A stretch of DNA of 64,000 bases from positions 76,205-140,204 of the forward strand of contig DGYI01000037.1 of assembly GCA_002396645.1 (NCBI GenBank). Reading direction: 5' to 3'. This document shows positions 55,952-64,000 of this stretch, piece after piece (the first letter of the stretch is position 1; every line of letters begins with the position of its first letter). The position numbers and the translations under genes are program-made. This DNA comes from Firmicutes bacterium UBA5010. Lineage in GTDB: Bacteria; Bacillota; Clostridia; Tissierellales; Sedimentibacteraceae. The notes beneath the pieces are model-generated. The model was not told the origin of the DNA. It worked only from the letters and a program-made list of their open reading frames with translations, and did no database searches.

Positions 55952-56815
55952 ATGGTAGGAACTAGAATTGTTATTGTTGATGACTCATCTTTCTCGGTTG
56001 CATTTATAAGAAACATACTTGAAGAAAATGGGTTTGAGGTTGTTGGATCAGCTGGAACATTAGAAGAGGTTAAAGAGGTTGTAAAAGAAATGAAACCTTC
56101 TTTGGTAACTATGGATATGACCTTGCCGGGTACAGATGGCTTTGAGTGTATCCAAGCTGTCCATGAAATCGATGAAAACGTTAAAGTGATCGTTATAAGT
56201 TCTATGATGGATGACGAAATAGTGAAAAAAGCAAAAGAAAGCAGGGTATCCGCTTATATACAAAAACCTGTCGATTCCGATGAACTTATTACAGCAGTTA
56301 ATAGGATAGTAGCATCCGAAGAATTATATGAATTTTTAGAGAATGAATATTTTTCAGTATTTAAGGAGGCACTGTTAGATGGCTTGAATCGTATGACAAA
56401 AACACTCCTCACGTACAAGGAGGAATACTCCAGTAAAAAAGAGCACGAATCAGAAGGTATGACTATTATTGTAGGAATAATCGGCAAATTTTCCGGCAGG
56501 ATGTTATTTGATTTGTCCAAAGAATCTGCAAATAAAATGGCAACTGCTATTTTAAGAAGAGAGCCGAAAAATAATGATGAAATGATATCTGCACTCGGAG
56601 AATTTACAAACATAGTCTCCGGAAATGCTTGTTCTGTGCTTAACAGAAAGAATAAGGCGTTTGGGCTTCGTGTAGCTCCGCCGACTATTTTACATGGAGA
56701 TAGTATTCTTATATCATCCCCTAGCTTTAATACAACTACAGCAATTGCAGATACGAGTTTTGGCGAATTATTACTTAATGTTGGTTTTCAAAGGAGTGAT
56801 GAGAAGTGGATGTAA
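55952..56815 (+). CDS. CheY-like receiver fused to a CheX-like domain
   Basis: 287 residues. Receiver domain (residues 1-120) with IVDDSSFS, phosphoacceptor D55 in VTMDMTLPGTDGFE and the lysine in IQKPVD. A linker is followed by a CheX/CheC-like domain (about 165-285; GEFTNIVSGNACSVL), which in other proteins dephosphorylates CheY-P. So phosphoacceptor and phosphatase-like domain are in one chain. AAGGAAGG favours ATG 55952 over upstream TTG/GTG codons. The next gene is a second CheX. Confidence 0.86.
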   Translation: MVGTRIVIVDDSSFSVAFIRNILEENGFEVVGSAGTLEEVKEVVKEMKPSLVTMDMTLPGTDGFECIQAVHEIDENVKVIVISSMMDDEIVKKAKESRVSAYIQKPVDSDELITAVNRIVASEELYEFLENEYFSVFKEALLDGLNRMTKTLLTYKEEYSSKKEHESEGMTIIVGIIGKFSGRMLFDLSKESANKMATAILRREPKNNDEMISALGEFTNIVSGNACSVLNRKNKAFGLRVAPPTILHGDSILISSPSFNTTTAIADTSFGELLLNVGFQRSDEKWM

Positions 56816-57267
56816 AGCATATAAATCCTTTTGTTGAATCCTTTAAAAATGTTATGCCTCAAATAGGATTCGATAGTACAAATATCGGAAGATTGACCGT
56901 AAAGGGTAGGGAGCTGACATATTCAGGGGTGATTATTATAGTTGGAATTGTCGGGGAGATAAAAGGTAATGTGGTTTACTACATAGATTTAGAACGTGCG
57001 AAAAAAATAGCATCAACTATGATGATGGGGATGCCGATTGAGGAATTTGATGAAATGTCACAGAGTGCAATAGCAGAATTAACAAACATGTTAACGGCTA
57101 ATGCTGCCACCAGCTTCTATAATTTGGGGGTACAAATAGATATTTCAACTCCTACACTGCTTCATGGTGAAAATATATCTGTTAAGATGAGTTCTGACAA
57201 GGTTATATGTATTCAGCTCTTTGCAGATGAAAATCCAATTGAAGTCAATATAGCTTTTGAAAAATAA
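56806..57267 (+). CDS. CheX-like protein
   Basis: 153 residues with the CheX fold signature (GVIIIVGIVGEIKGNVVY, AIAELTNMLTANAATSF). GTG start with AAGGAG 9 bases upstream; overlaps the end of the receiver-CheX gene. Together with it forms a two-gene signalling unit with no chemoreceptor or CheA nearby. Confidence 0.85.
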   Translation: MDVKHINPFVESFKNVMPQIGFDSTNIGRLTVKGRELTYSGVIIIVGIVGEIKGNVVYYIDLERAKKIASTMMMGMPIEEFDEMSQSAIAELTNMLTANAATSFYNLGVQIDISTPTLLHGENISVKMSSDKVICIQLFADENPIEVNIAFEK

Positions 57268-57327
57268 GTGATATAAAGATGACATCTTAATCATAAATTC
57301 TTGAGTTGTTAAAGATTTATAGGGTAT

Positions 57328-57367
57328 AATATGCATATGCTTAATCTATATTGAGCATATGCATATT
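57328..57367 (+). terminator. Long palindromic hairpin, likely terminator
   Basis: AATATGCATATGCT (57328-57341) and AGCATATGCATATT (57354-57367) are perfectly complementary and are followed by TTAAA, a short T-run. Confidence 0.65.
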
Positions 57368-57373
57368 TTAAAT

Positions 57374-57391
57374 GTTTCGGCTTGCCGAAAC
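57374..57391. repeat. Perfect 8-bp inverted repeat before nfo
   Basis: GTTTCGGC, TT, GCCGAAAC. Located 36 bases before the endonuclease IV start codon; could be an operator or transcript hairpin. Confidence 0.45.
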
Positions 57392-57426
57392 TATAGAATC
57401 ATTAAATTACTAAAAGAGAGGTATTT

Positions 57427-58263
57427 ATGATAAAAATAGGATGTCATCTTTCTGTGTCTAATGGATTTGCAGCCATGGGAAGAGATGCAATTAAAATCGG
57501 AGCCAACACATTTCAGTTCTTCACCAGAAATCCCAGAGGCAGCAAGGCAAAAGCCATTGATGAGAAAGACGTGGAAGAGCTTTTAACTATAATGAAAGAA
57601 CATAATTTTGGGAAAATACTGGCACATGCTCCGTACACTTTAAATATATGCTCAGGAGATGAAAGAACAAGAGAGTTTGGTCTGGAAGTTTTAGAAGAAG
57701 ATCTTAAAAGAATGGAGTATCTGCCGGGTAATTTGTACAATTTTCATCCGGGAAGCCACGTTAAGCAAGGTGTCGATGTAGGTATCGACTATATCATAAC
57801 ATCTTTAAACAAGGTTATTAAGCCTGAGCAGTCAACCGTGGTGCTTTTGGAAACCATGTCCGGGAAAGGCACTGAAATAGGCAGAACTTTTGAAGAGTTA
57901 AGTCAGATAATTGAGGGAGTAATTTTAAAGGATAAGATAGGAGTGTGTCTGGATACATGCCATGTGTATGATTCAGGTTATGATATAGTAAATAATCTGG
58001 ATGGAGTATTGGAGGAATTTGATAAGATAATAGGTCTTGAAAATCTACATGCCATACATTTAAATGACAGTAAAAATCCCTTTAACAGTCAAAAGGACAG
58101 ACATGAGGAAATAGGGAAGGGATACATAGGGCTTGAAGCCTTTGCCAGAATAATAAATCATCCAAAGCTATATAAGCTGCCGTTCTTTTTGGAAACCCCA
58201 AATGACTTAGAAGGACATGGAAGAGAAATAGAATTATTGAAAAAGGTATATAAGATGCAATAA
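57427..58263 (+). CDS. nfo: Endonuclease IV (AP endonuclease)
   Basis: 278 residues. Cuts DNA at abasic sites using three zinc ions. The metal-binding segments are clear: NFHPGSHV, LLETMSGKG, CLDTCHVYDSGYD and HLNDSKNPFNSQKDRHEEIG. Normal length. GAGAGG precedes the ATG. Confidence 0.95.
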   Translation: MIKIGCHLSVSNGFAAMGRDAIKIGANTFQFFTRNPRGSKAKAIDEKDVEELLTIMKEHNFGKILAHAPYTLNICSGDERTREFGLEVLEEDLKRMEYLPGNLYNFHPGSHVKQGVDVGIDYIITSLNKVIKPEQSTVVLLETMSGKGTEIGRTFEELSQIIEGVILKDKIGVCLDTCHVYDSGYDIVNNLDGVLEEFDKIIGLENLHAIHLNDSKNPFNSQKDRHEEIGKGYIGLEAFARIINHPKLYKLPFFLETPNDLEGHGREIELLKKVYKMQ

Positions 58264-58371
58264 TATAGAAGGCTTATCAGCACAATTACTGAATTAATGA
58301 ATAATTGATTTTCGACATTTTTTCTGCTATCATTAAGAATATAAAACCAGCAATTTAAAGTGGGAGAAAAT

Positions 58372-59121
58372 ATGAAAATTATTATTTCGCCGGCAAAGAA
58401 GATGAAAGCGGATTCGGATTTTCCTGTGATTATGAATACACCGCAGTTTATGAAAGAAACAGAACAGCTTTTAGAGTATTTGAGGAGACTAAGCTGCACA
58501 CAAGCAAAAGAAATATGGAAATGCAATGATAATATTGCTAAGTTGAATTACGAAAGAATACAAAAAATGAATCTGTACGCAGATTTGACACCTGCCATAC
58601 TTTCTTATGAAGGAATACAATATCAGTACATGGGACCGGGAGTATTTACAAGCACGGAATTTGACTACATAGAGGAACATCTTCTCATTTTGTCAGGGTT
58701 TTACGGTATGCTAAGACCATTTGATGGAGTTAAGCCTTACAGACTTGAAATGCAATCTAAAATACAACTCGGAGAATTCGGCTCACTCTATGATTTTTGG
58801 GGTAAAAAGCTGGCTGATGAGATATTTTCCCAAAGTAACTGTATTATAAATCTTGCATCAAAGGAATATAGCCGATGTATTTCAGAGTATATTGACGATA
58901 GCATAAAGGTTATCAGCTGTATTTTTGGTGAAATGAAAGAGAAAAAGGTAATTGAAAAGGGAACTCAGGTAAAAATGGCAAGGGGAGAAATGGTACGCTT
59001 TATGGCTGAAAATAAAATTAAAAATGCAGAAGAAATTAAATTTTTTGATAGACTTGGGTATTCGTATGATGATAATCTGTCAGACGACTGTACATATGTT
59101 TTTATAAAAAATGCTAAATAA
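58372..59121 (+). CDS. yaaA: Peroxide stress protein YaaA
   Basis: 249 residues. MKIIISPAKKM at the N-terminus, GFYGMLRPFDGVKPYRLEM in the middle and LASKEYSRCI are family signatures. In E. coli the protein lowers free iron under peroxide stress. GGGAGA fits ATG 58372. Its neighbours, an abasic-site nuclease and the flavodiiron block, also concern oxidative damage. Confidence 0.93.
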   Translation: MKIIISPAKKMKADSDFPVIMNTPQFMKETEQLLEYLRRLSCTQAKEIWKCNDNIAKLNYERIQKMNLYADLTPAILSYEGIQYQYMGPGVFTSTEFDYIEEHLLILSGFYGMLRPFDGVKPYRLEMQSKIQLGEFGSLYDFWGKKLADEIFSQSNCIINLASKEYSRCISEYIDDSIKVISCIFGEMKEKKVIEKGTQVKMARGEMVRFMAENKIKNAEEIKFFDRLGYSYDDNLSDDCTYVFIKNAK

Positions 59122-59140
59122 TATGTTTAAAGAATGAACA

Positions 59141-59188
59141 AAAAGCTATATGTCATAACCGGATTTTCAGTTATGACATATAGCTTTT
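59141..59188. terminator. Bidirectional terminator between yaaA and the flavodiiron gene
   Basis: Two perfectly complementary 19-base arms (59141-59159 and 59170-59188) around a 10-base loop, with A-runs and T-runs on the flanks that serve both strands. Confidence 0.9.
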
Positions 59189-59238
59189 ATATACTGATTT
59201 TCTAATTTCAAATATTTATATATATGATAAATAGTCTT

Positions 59239-60426
59239 TTATTGACAAAGAGCTTTAGCAAGTTTCGCAGCATTGCTAAAATCCTCTTCTTGCGGATTCC
59301 AAAGGCATTTAGCTTCTGTTTCTGCCACAGAGAATCCGGCATTTGTAAGGCGTTCTCTAAGGATTTTTGTTCCCTCTCCGCTCCATCCGTAACATCCGAA
59401 TACAGCAGCCTTTTTACCTTTAAATTTCATTTCTTTCAGAAACTCAAGCCAGCCTCCCACAGAAGAAAGGATGCTGCCTCCTACAGTCGGAGATCCAAGT
59501 GCGATTGCTTTTGATTTAAATACCTCAGTTATAATATCATTCTTGTTTATTTTAGAGATATTATAAATTTTTACTCTTGTATCAGGTGAAATCTGCGCAA
59601 TTTCAGCACTGATTTTATGAGCAAGCTGCTTTGTTCCATCCCACATGGTATCATAAACAATAGTGATTTGATCCTCTTGATAATTTTGAGACCATTCATA
59701 ATATTTTTCTACGATTTGTAATGGATTATCTCTCCAAATTGCACCATGACTTGTGGCAATGATGTCAATCGGTATATTTAGCGCCTGTATTTCTTCGATT
59801 TTCTTTTTAACAAGAGGAGAAAATGGAGTTAAAATATTTGCATAATATTTTATCGCTTCTTCCCAAAGCTTGCATTGATCAGCCTTGTCATTAAACAATT
59901 CCTCAACAGCAAAATGCTGTCCGAAAGCATCATTGGAAAAAAGAATATTATCTCCCGTCAAATATGTTGCCATGCTGTCCGGCCAATGGAGCATTGTCAT
60001 TTCCACAAATATAAGCTTCTTTCCATTGCCGATGTCAATGGAATCTCCTGTCTTTACAACCTGAAAATTCCATTCGGGATGATGATACTGTCCTACAAGT
60101 GATTTTACCCCGTTTGCAGTACAATAAATAGGGGTGTTAGGTATTTTCTCCATCAATGCAGGAAGAGAGCCGCTATGATCAACTTCACCATGATTAGAAA
60201 TAATAAAATCAATCTCATTTAAATCAATCTCTTTTTCAAGGTTATCGATAAATTCTGTGGAATGAGGCTTCCAGACCGTATCAATAAGGACTGTCTTTTC
60301 TTCCTTAATTAAATAGGCATTTTGGCTTGAACCATGATTTATGGAATAATCTGCTCCATGAAAAGATTCCAACTCCCAGTCCATAAAGCCTACCCAATAG
60401 ACATTATTTTTCACAAGTTTTTTCAT
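59239..60426 (-). CDS. Flavodiiron protein (FprA-type)
   Basis: 395 residues: a metallo-beta-lactamase-like di-iron domain (H79, E81, D83, H84 in NHGEVDHSG; MLHWPDS; SNDAFGQH; TSHGAIW) followed by a flavodoxin domain (VYDTMWDGTKQLAHK; ALGSPTVGGSI). Reduces O2 to water or NO to N2O in anaerobes. Lies 2 bases downstream of the RIC repair gene, clearly co-transcribed with it. Confidence 0.95.
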   Translation of the reverse strand: MKKLVKNNVYWVGFMDWELESFHGADYSINHGSSQNAYLIKEEKTVLIDTVWKPHSTEFIDNLEKEIDLNEIDFIISNHGEVDHSGSLPALMEKIPNTPIYCTANGVKSLVGQYHHPEWNFQVVKTGDSIDIGNGKKLIFVEMTMLHWPDSMATYLTGDNILFSNDAFGQHFAVEELFNDKADQCKLWEEAIKYYANILTPFSPLVKKKIEEIQALNIPIDIIATSHGAIWRDNPLQIVEKYYEWSQNYQEDQITIVYDTMWDGTKQLAHKISAEIAQISPDTRVKIYNISKINKNDIITEVFKSKAIALGSPTVGGSILSSVGGWLEFLKEMKFKGKKAAVFGCYGWSGEGTKILRERLTNAGFSVAETEAKCLWNPQEEDFSNAAKLAKALCQ

Positions 60427-60428
60427 AA

Positions 60429-61127
60429 TTAAATTTCTCCTTCATATTTTTTAAATAGTAATGAATTTTCTATAAATATATGAATGTAAACATCCTTAAT
60501 CAGTTCATGCAGCTTCTGAAAGAGTACACGATATGAAGCGCATCCATCTTCCGGTGCTGTAAATTCATTTGTGCAGGCAGTAATCTCTTTTATCAGATTG
60601 CCGGCTGCATCATGTTCATCCTCTAAGGATTTCACATAATCAATACTTTTATCACCGCTAAAGTTTTTCAGCATGTATGGGAAAACAAGCTTTTCTTCCT
60701 TTACAAAATGCTGCTGAAGTTCTTTTCGCAAATCAGAAAATAGCGTATGCAATGAAATTAATTGTTCTTGATGATGTTCATAATGAACAAAAAAAACCTT
60801 ATTTATGAGTTCATCAATTTCTGCTAACAAGTTTCTTTCTTTTAAATGGTGAGTATCTATAATATAGTTAATTAGCTCTTGTATTGACATTTTCATGAGT
60901 CTGTCTATATCGAGGGTTTGATCTTCATGTGATTTATTCTCTTGATTTACAAGTTTTTTATTCAAAACTTCGATAAAACTCTTTACTTCTATTCCAAGTT
61001 CCTTTATAGCATCCTCCAAGGCGTCATTTCCGCCACAGCAATAGTCAATATGGAAATCATTAAAAATCTCAATTGATTTTGGATAAGCCTTAACAACATC
61101 ATTTATTTTCATTTTACCTGTAATCAT
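60429..61127 (-). CDS. Iron-sulfur cluster repair di-iron protein (RIC/ScdA family)
   Basis: 232 residues. N-terminal ScdA_N segment with C30 and C31 in HIDYCCGGND, then a hemerythrin-like HHE domain with metal-binding histidines (HHLKERN, HYEHHQEQL, HFVKEEKLVFPY, EDEHDAAG). Repairs Fe-S clusters damaged by NO or peroxide. GGAGGA fits the start at 61127. Controlled, by site position, by the Crp/Fnr protein encoded upstream. Confidence 0.93.
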   Translation of the reverse strand: MITGKMKINDVVKAYPKSIEIFNDFHIDYCCGGNDALEDAIKELGIEVKSFIEVLNKKLVNQENKSHEDQTLDIDRLMKMSIQELINYIIDTHHLKERNLLAEIDELINKVFFVHYEHHQEQLISLHTLFSDLRKELQQHFVKEEKLVFPYMLKNFSGDKSIDYVKSLEDEHDAAGNLIKEITACTNEFTAPEDGCASYRVLFQKLHELIKDVYIHIFIENSLLFKKYEGEI

Positions 61128-61185
61128 AATTTTCCTCCTATTTTTAAATTCTGTTTTTAGCAACAGCTATTTTATTTATGAACTT

Positions 61186-61228
61186 AGTATAAACAGAAAA
61201 AAGAATAAAAAATGTGATTTGAATCATT
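61186..61228 (-). promoter_or_regulatory. Promoter with FNR/HcpR-like activator site
   Basis: On the minus strand TATACT occupies 61191-61186. The near-palindrome TGATTTGAATCA (61215-61226; wider form TGTGATTTGAATCATT) is centred at 61220.5, about 41.5 bases upstream of the expected start point near 61179. That is the classical class II activator position; no good -35 box is needed or seen. Confidence 0.72.
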
Positions 61229-61248
61229 ATTTACAGAATTTTTTGTTT

Positions 61249-61938
61249 TTAAATTTTGTTTTCAAAGATATCTCTTAAAATATCTCTGTTTAAGACGTAG
61301 ATTTTACGATTTCCTTCCAGTTTGACAGCACCTTCTTTGCAGAGTTCACCAAGTTTTCTGCTGATTGTCTCTCTACGGATGTTTATATAAGCGGATATAT
61401 CATCTCTGGTCAACTCAATAGTTTGCCCTTTGATTCTATTGCTTCTGAATAAAAGGAATCCGGCAACTCTGGCTTTAGCATCATTTACAGATAATAACTG
61501 AACAAGTTCATTTGCCACAGACAGCTTCTGTCCCACCATGCTTAATATTTTAATCCCGATTTCAGGATTTTTTAATATCAGCTGCTGGATATCTGTCAGG
61601 GAAATGAGGCATAAGCCGCATTCTCCAAGAGCAATGGCATTTGTCTCAAAGGCCTTTCCGCTAAATATGTTCTGCTCTCCATATATATCGCCTTCTGCCA
61701 ATATATCAAGAACATATTCCTTTCCTTCCATAGAATACCGATTAATTTTAAGTTTTCCGTAACGGATGATAATTATTTTATCCGCAATATCATATTCATA
61801 AAAAATTGTTTCTCCTCTTTTGTAATCCAGATGCCGGGCTTTTGATATAAGCTCTTTTTGCTCTTCTAAAGAGAGGGGCTTGAAAAGAGAGATTTTTGAA
61901 GTACACAATTTACTGCACGAGTTACACATGAGTTTCAT
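61249..61938 (-). CDS. Crp/Fnr-family regulator
   Basis: 229 residues: N-terminal cysteines C5, C8 and C12 (CNSCSKLC), a cyclic-nucleotide-like barrel (EGDIYGEQNIFSGKAF) and a C-terminal helix-turn-helix (INIRRETISRKLGEL). The cysteines could bind an Fe-S cluster for NO or oxygen sensing. It lies upstream of the RIC and flavodiiron genes on the same strand, with a matching site between, so it is the probable activator. Confidence 0.9.
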   Translation of the reverse strand: MKLMCNSCSKLCTSKISLFKPLSLEEQKELISKARHLDYKRGETIFYEYDIADKIIIIRYGKLKINRYSMEGKEYVLDILAEGDIYGEQNIFSGKAFETNAIALGECGLCLISLTDIQQLILKNPEIGIKILSMVGQKLSVANELVQLLSVNDAKARVAGFLLFRSNRIKGQTIELTRDDISAYINIRRETISRKLGELCKEGAVKLEGNRKIYVLNRDILRDIFENKI

Positions 61939-62301
61939 GCCGTTCTCCTTTCGTTGTAATTGTTTTATGATAATTATATCAAACAGGATGATGATTGCAA
62001 GAAAATTTCCTTTTTCACCAGATATATGTTAAGATTTTTGATAGCAAGATAAGATACATTAAGATATAAGCACTGTATTTCACACAGGCTGAAGTATGTG
62101 TTATGCATATTATCATTTGAACATATTAAAAATTATTGTATACACAGTAAGAATATAGTAAAATGCATTTATCGGGCTTCAATTGAAATTTAAAATATCA
62201 TAGAAGATACATAAATTTTAAAAGATAATTTGACATCAATGAAATTACAAAGGTATTTATTTTAGAAATGCTTATTGATTTAGAATAAGGAGGATAACTA
62301 A
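61939..62301. other. Intergenic region between divergent genes
   Basis: About 360 AT-rich bases. I see no gene; it must hold the promoters of the Crp/Fnr gene and of the P-loop protein gene, but no promoter stood out clearly. Confidence 0.4.
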
Positions 62302-62889
62302 ATGATTATTTGGTTAAATGGAGCGTTTGGCTCCGGAAAAACAACATGTGCATTCGAATTAAATCGTAGACTTCCAAATTCATTTGTTTACGATCCTGAA
62401 AATATTGGTTACTTTATACGCAATAATACGCCTAAAGAAATACACAAATCAAATTTTCAAGATAATGAACAATGGCGTCTGTTCAATTATGAAATGTTAA
62501 AGTATCTATATTATGAGTATAAAGGTATTATTATCGTTCCTATGACAATTTTTAATAGATGTTATTATGATGAAATTATACAGAAATTAATAGATGATGA
62601 TATACCTGTTAAACATTTCATCTTGTATGCAAGCAAAGAAACATTAAAAAAACGTCTTAGAAAACGCCTTGAACTAAGTAATACATGGGCAAATAAACAG
62701 ATTGATAATTGTATTAATGCATTTAATTTAAGCATTACCGAAGAAAAAATTGAAACAGATGACAAAACTGTTGATGAAATATTAGATGAAATAGCAATAA
62801 AAACCGGAATATCACTACTTTCTGATAAAAGAAGCGGAATAAAAAAAATGATAGATAAGATTTTGACTTTAATTAAGCATATACGTTGA
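62302..62889 (+). CDS. TmrB-like P-loop ATPase/kinase
   Basis: 195 residues. Walker A NGAFGSGKTTCA (K13, T14) at the extreme N-terminus, FVYDPENIGYF, then a region KKRLRKRLE with basic residues typical of the lid of nucleoside-type kinases. It resembles TmrB (tunicamycin resistance) and related small ATP-binding proteins. A basic amphipathic C-terminus (IKKMIDKILTLIKHIR) could touch the membrane. AAGGAGG precedes the ATG. Function uncertain. Confidence 0.78.
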   Translation: MIIWLNGAFGSGKTTCAFELNRRLPNSFVYDPENIGYFIRNNTPKEIHKSNFQDNEQWRLFNYEMLKYLYYEYKGIIIVPMTIFNRCYYDEIIQKLIDDDIPVKHFILYASKETLKKRLRKRLELSNTWANKQIDNCINAFNLSITEEKIETDDKTVDEILDEIAIKTGISLLSDKRSGIKKMIDKILTLIKHIR

Positions 62890-62944
62890 GCTGTGTACAC
62901 ATTATATTTATTATTTTGATATAAAAATACAAGGAGAAACCATC

Positions 62945-63526
62945 ATGGTCCAGAAAAATGTAAACAAAAATAACAAGGAGCTTTTGCCGGAACAATGTGA
63001 TGAACTGATAAAAATATTGAAAGTGCGTTTTGAAAAGAACTCGAATTTGCATAAAGATTTAGAATGGGATAAAGTGCAGGCAAAGCTTGAAGCTAATTTT
63101 GAAAAACTATGGTCGCTTAATGAAATGGAAATAACCGGAGGGGAGCCGGATGTTATTGGTTATGATGAAAACACAGATGAATACATTTTCTGCGATTGTT
63201 CTTCGGAAAGTCCAAAAGGTCGCAGAAGTATTTGCTATGACCGCGAAGCACTTGAATCAAGAAAAGAGCATAAACCTGAAAATAACGCTATGGATATGGC
63301 TCGTGATATGGGAATTGAAATTTTGACAGAAGCAGAATACCGAGGACTTCAGAAGCTTGGAAACTTTGATACCAAAACATCAAGCTGGGTAAAAACTCCT
63401 GACTATATAAGAAAACTCGGAGGAGCAATTTTTTGCGACTATCGCTATGATACTGTGTTTGTTTACCATAATGGAGCAGAATCTTACTATGCTTCCAGGG
63501 GATTCAGAGGGTCTCTGAAGATTTAA
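62945..63526 (+). CDS. DUF4256-type protein
   Basis: 193 residues. TGGEPDVIGYDENTDEYIFCDC followed by SPKGRRSICYDREALESRKEHKP and AMDMARDMGIEILTEAEYR is the pattern of the DUF4256 family, whose function I do not know. Cytosolic, no membrane segment. AAGGAGAAA precedes the ATG; the gene is followed by a terminator. Confidence 0.85.
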   Translation: MVQKNVNKNNKELLPEQCDELIKILKVRFEKNSNLHKDLEWDKVQAKLEANFEKLWSLNEMEITGGEPDVIGYDENTDEYIFCDCSSESPKGRRSICYDREALESRKEHKPENNAMDMARDMGIEILTEAEYRGLQKLGNFDTKTSSWVKTPDYIRKLGGAIFCDYRYDTVFVYHNGAESYYASRGFRGSLKI

Positions 63527-63550
63527 TTTTTTCAATTATGCGATAATATG

Positions 63551-63592
63551 AAAACCGATAATTTGTAATTGCTTACGAATTTATCGGTTTTT
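63551..63592 (+). terminator. Intrinsic terminator after the DUF4256 gene
   Basis: AAAACCGATAA pairs with TTATCGGTTTT, followed by further T residues. Confidence 0.85.
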
Positions 63593-63943
63593 TCGTTGTA
63601 ATTTTGATGGAAATCAATTCAAAATATGTTTTCATAGAGATTTTCCAACAAATAGATATATAGACAATTATAAAACGTGAATTAGCATATATTAATATAA
63701 TGCTGATTAATACTAAAATCAACTATGAAGCCGATAATTTATTATAAATATTATGACAAATATAGCCATATTTTGTGAAAATTAAAATACTTTATATACA
63801 TATTGTTTTATTGTAAAAAAATAATGAATAATATGCATAAAAAAGGCGAAAAATGTTGAACAATTTAAACGGTCGATGCATAAGATGTATGGACAGTGCT
63901 TTTCCGTACTGTTACATGTAAAAATTCATCGGAGGTTTTGTTT
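63593..63943. other. Intergenic leader of the last gene
   Basis: About 350 AT-rich bases. Near its end ACAGT (63893-63897) and ACTGT (63908-63912) could pair, followed by the ribosome binding site CGGAGG. I see no recognised riboswitch. Confidence 0.35.
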
Positions 63944-64000
63944 ATGGCTAATTATAGTGATCAATACTATGAAAATTATAACAGGGTGTTAATTGTCACC
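63944..64000 (+). CDS. Start of a gene cut by the window end
   Basis: ATG with CGGAGG 7-12 bases upstream, followed by 18 open codons (MANYSDQYYENYNRVLIVT) to the window edge. Too short to identify. Confidence 0.6.
   Translation, partial: MANYSDQYYENYNRVLIVT

Overview
The window is low-GC (roughly one third G+C) DNA from a Gram-positive anaerobe, most likely a member of the Clostridia (Bacillota). The evidence is strong AGGAGG-type ribosome binding sites, clostridial-type gene families (DegV, RIC/flavodiiron pair, FMN-binding and flavodoxin-like redox proteins, Bce-type peptide transporter), a GEMM-I c-di-GMP riboswitch and the absence of respiratory oxidase genes. I cannot name a species from the sequence.

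Layout. 1-6 kb: a 5'-truncated Zn/Cd-type P-type ATPase, a radical SAM/SPASM enzyme overlapping metK, a DegV protein and a tiny membrane protein. 6.3-13.5 kb: a lipid/envelope block (cardiolipin synthase-like PLD protein, small alarmone synthetase, acyl-ACP thioesterase, a broken CrtO-family acyltransferase, cyclopropane fatty acid synthase, PaaK/CapK-like adenylate-forming enzyme, lspA). 13.7-17.9 kb: a metal-resistance block with two ArsR/SmtB regulators (one apparently starting at ATA behind tandem palindromic operators), a free HMA chaperone, a complete P1B ATPase, then an orphan c-di-GMP-I riboswitch in front of a truncated and internally deleted third ATPase copy. 18.2-22.8 kb: a decayed hsdR pseudogene, a zinc-ribbon protein and a PD-(D/E)XK nuclease-like protein. 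22.8-30.5 kb: the control and recombination ends of a mobile element (ImmA/ImmR pair, ArpU-like and sigma-like HTH proteins, a roughly 0.5 kb non-coding region that looks like a large structured RNA, a SHOCT-like small protein, three consecutive large-serine-recombinase-type genes). 30.7-35.3 kb: a ChrB-N-like/DUF1232/heterodimeric ABC exporter operon behind tandem 16-bp palindromes. 35.3-39.4 kb: decayed DNA and a Sau3AI-like restriction-modification pair bracketed by two similar short sequences reading HVET, like the 3' end of RumA/RlmD-type methyltransferase genes.

39.4-46.7 kb: a DUF3298-type protein, a cupin, and a GntR/FCD-regulated operon of a multi-pass DUF5692-like membrane protein, HypB, a 909-residue iron-sulfur/GltD-like flavoprotein and HypA; no hydrogenase is present in the window. 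46.9-52.7 kb: an RsmH paralogue and a complete Bce-type module (response regulator, sensor kinase, ABC ATPase, permease). 53-55.7 kb: a TetR-led flavin redox operon. 55.9-59.1 kb: CheY-CheX fusion, CheX, endonuclease IV, YaaA. 59.2-61.9 kb (minus strand): a nitrosative/oxygen stress block (flavodiiron protein, RIC repair protein, Crp/Fnr regulator) with an FNR-like site placed about 41.5 bases upstream of the predicted start of transcription. 62.3-64 kb: a TmrB-like P-loop protein, a DUF4256 protein and the start of a further gene.

The items I would look at first are the structured-RNA candidate at about 25.5-26.04 kb, the hydrogenase-less hypA/hypB operon, the riboswitch stranded on an ATPase fragment, the ATA-start metalloregulator, and the recombinase trio whose middle member lacks the catalytic domain. 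All calls are from reading sequence only; no database search was run.
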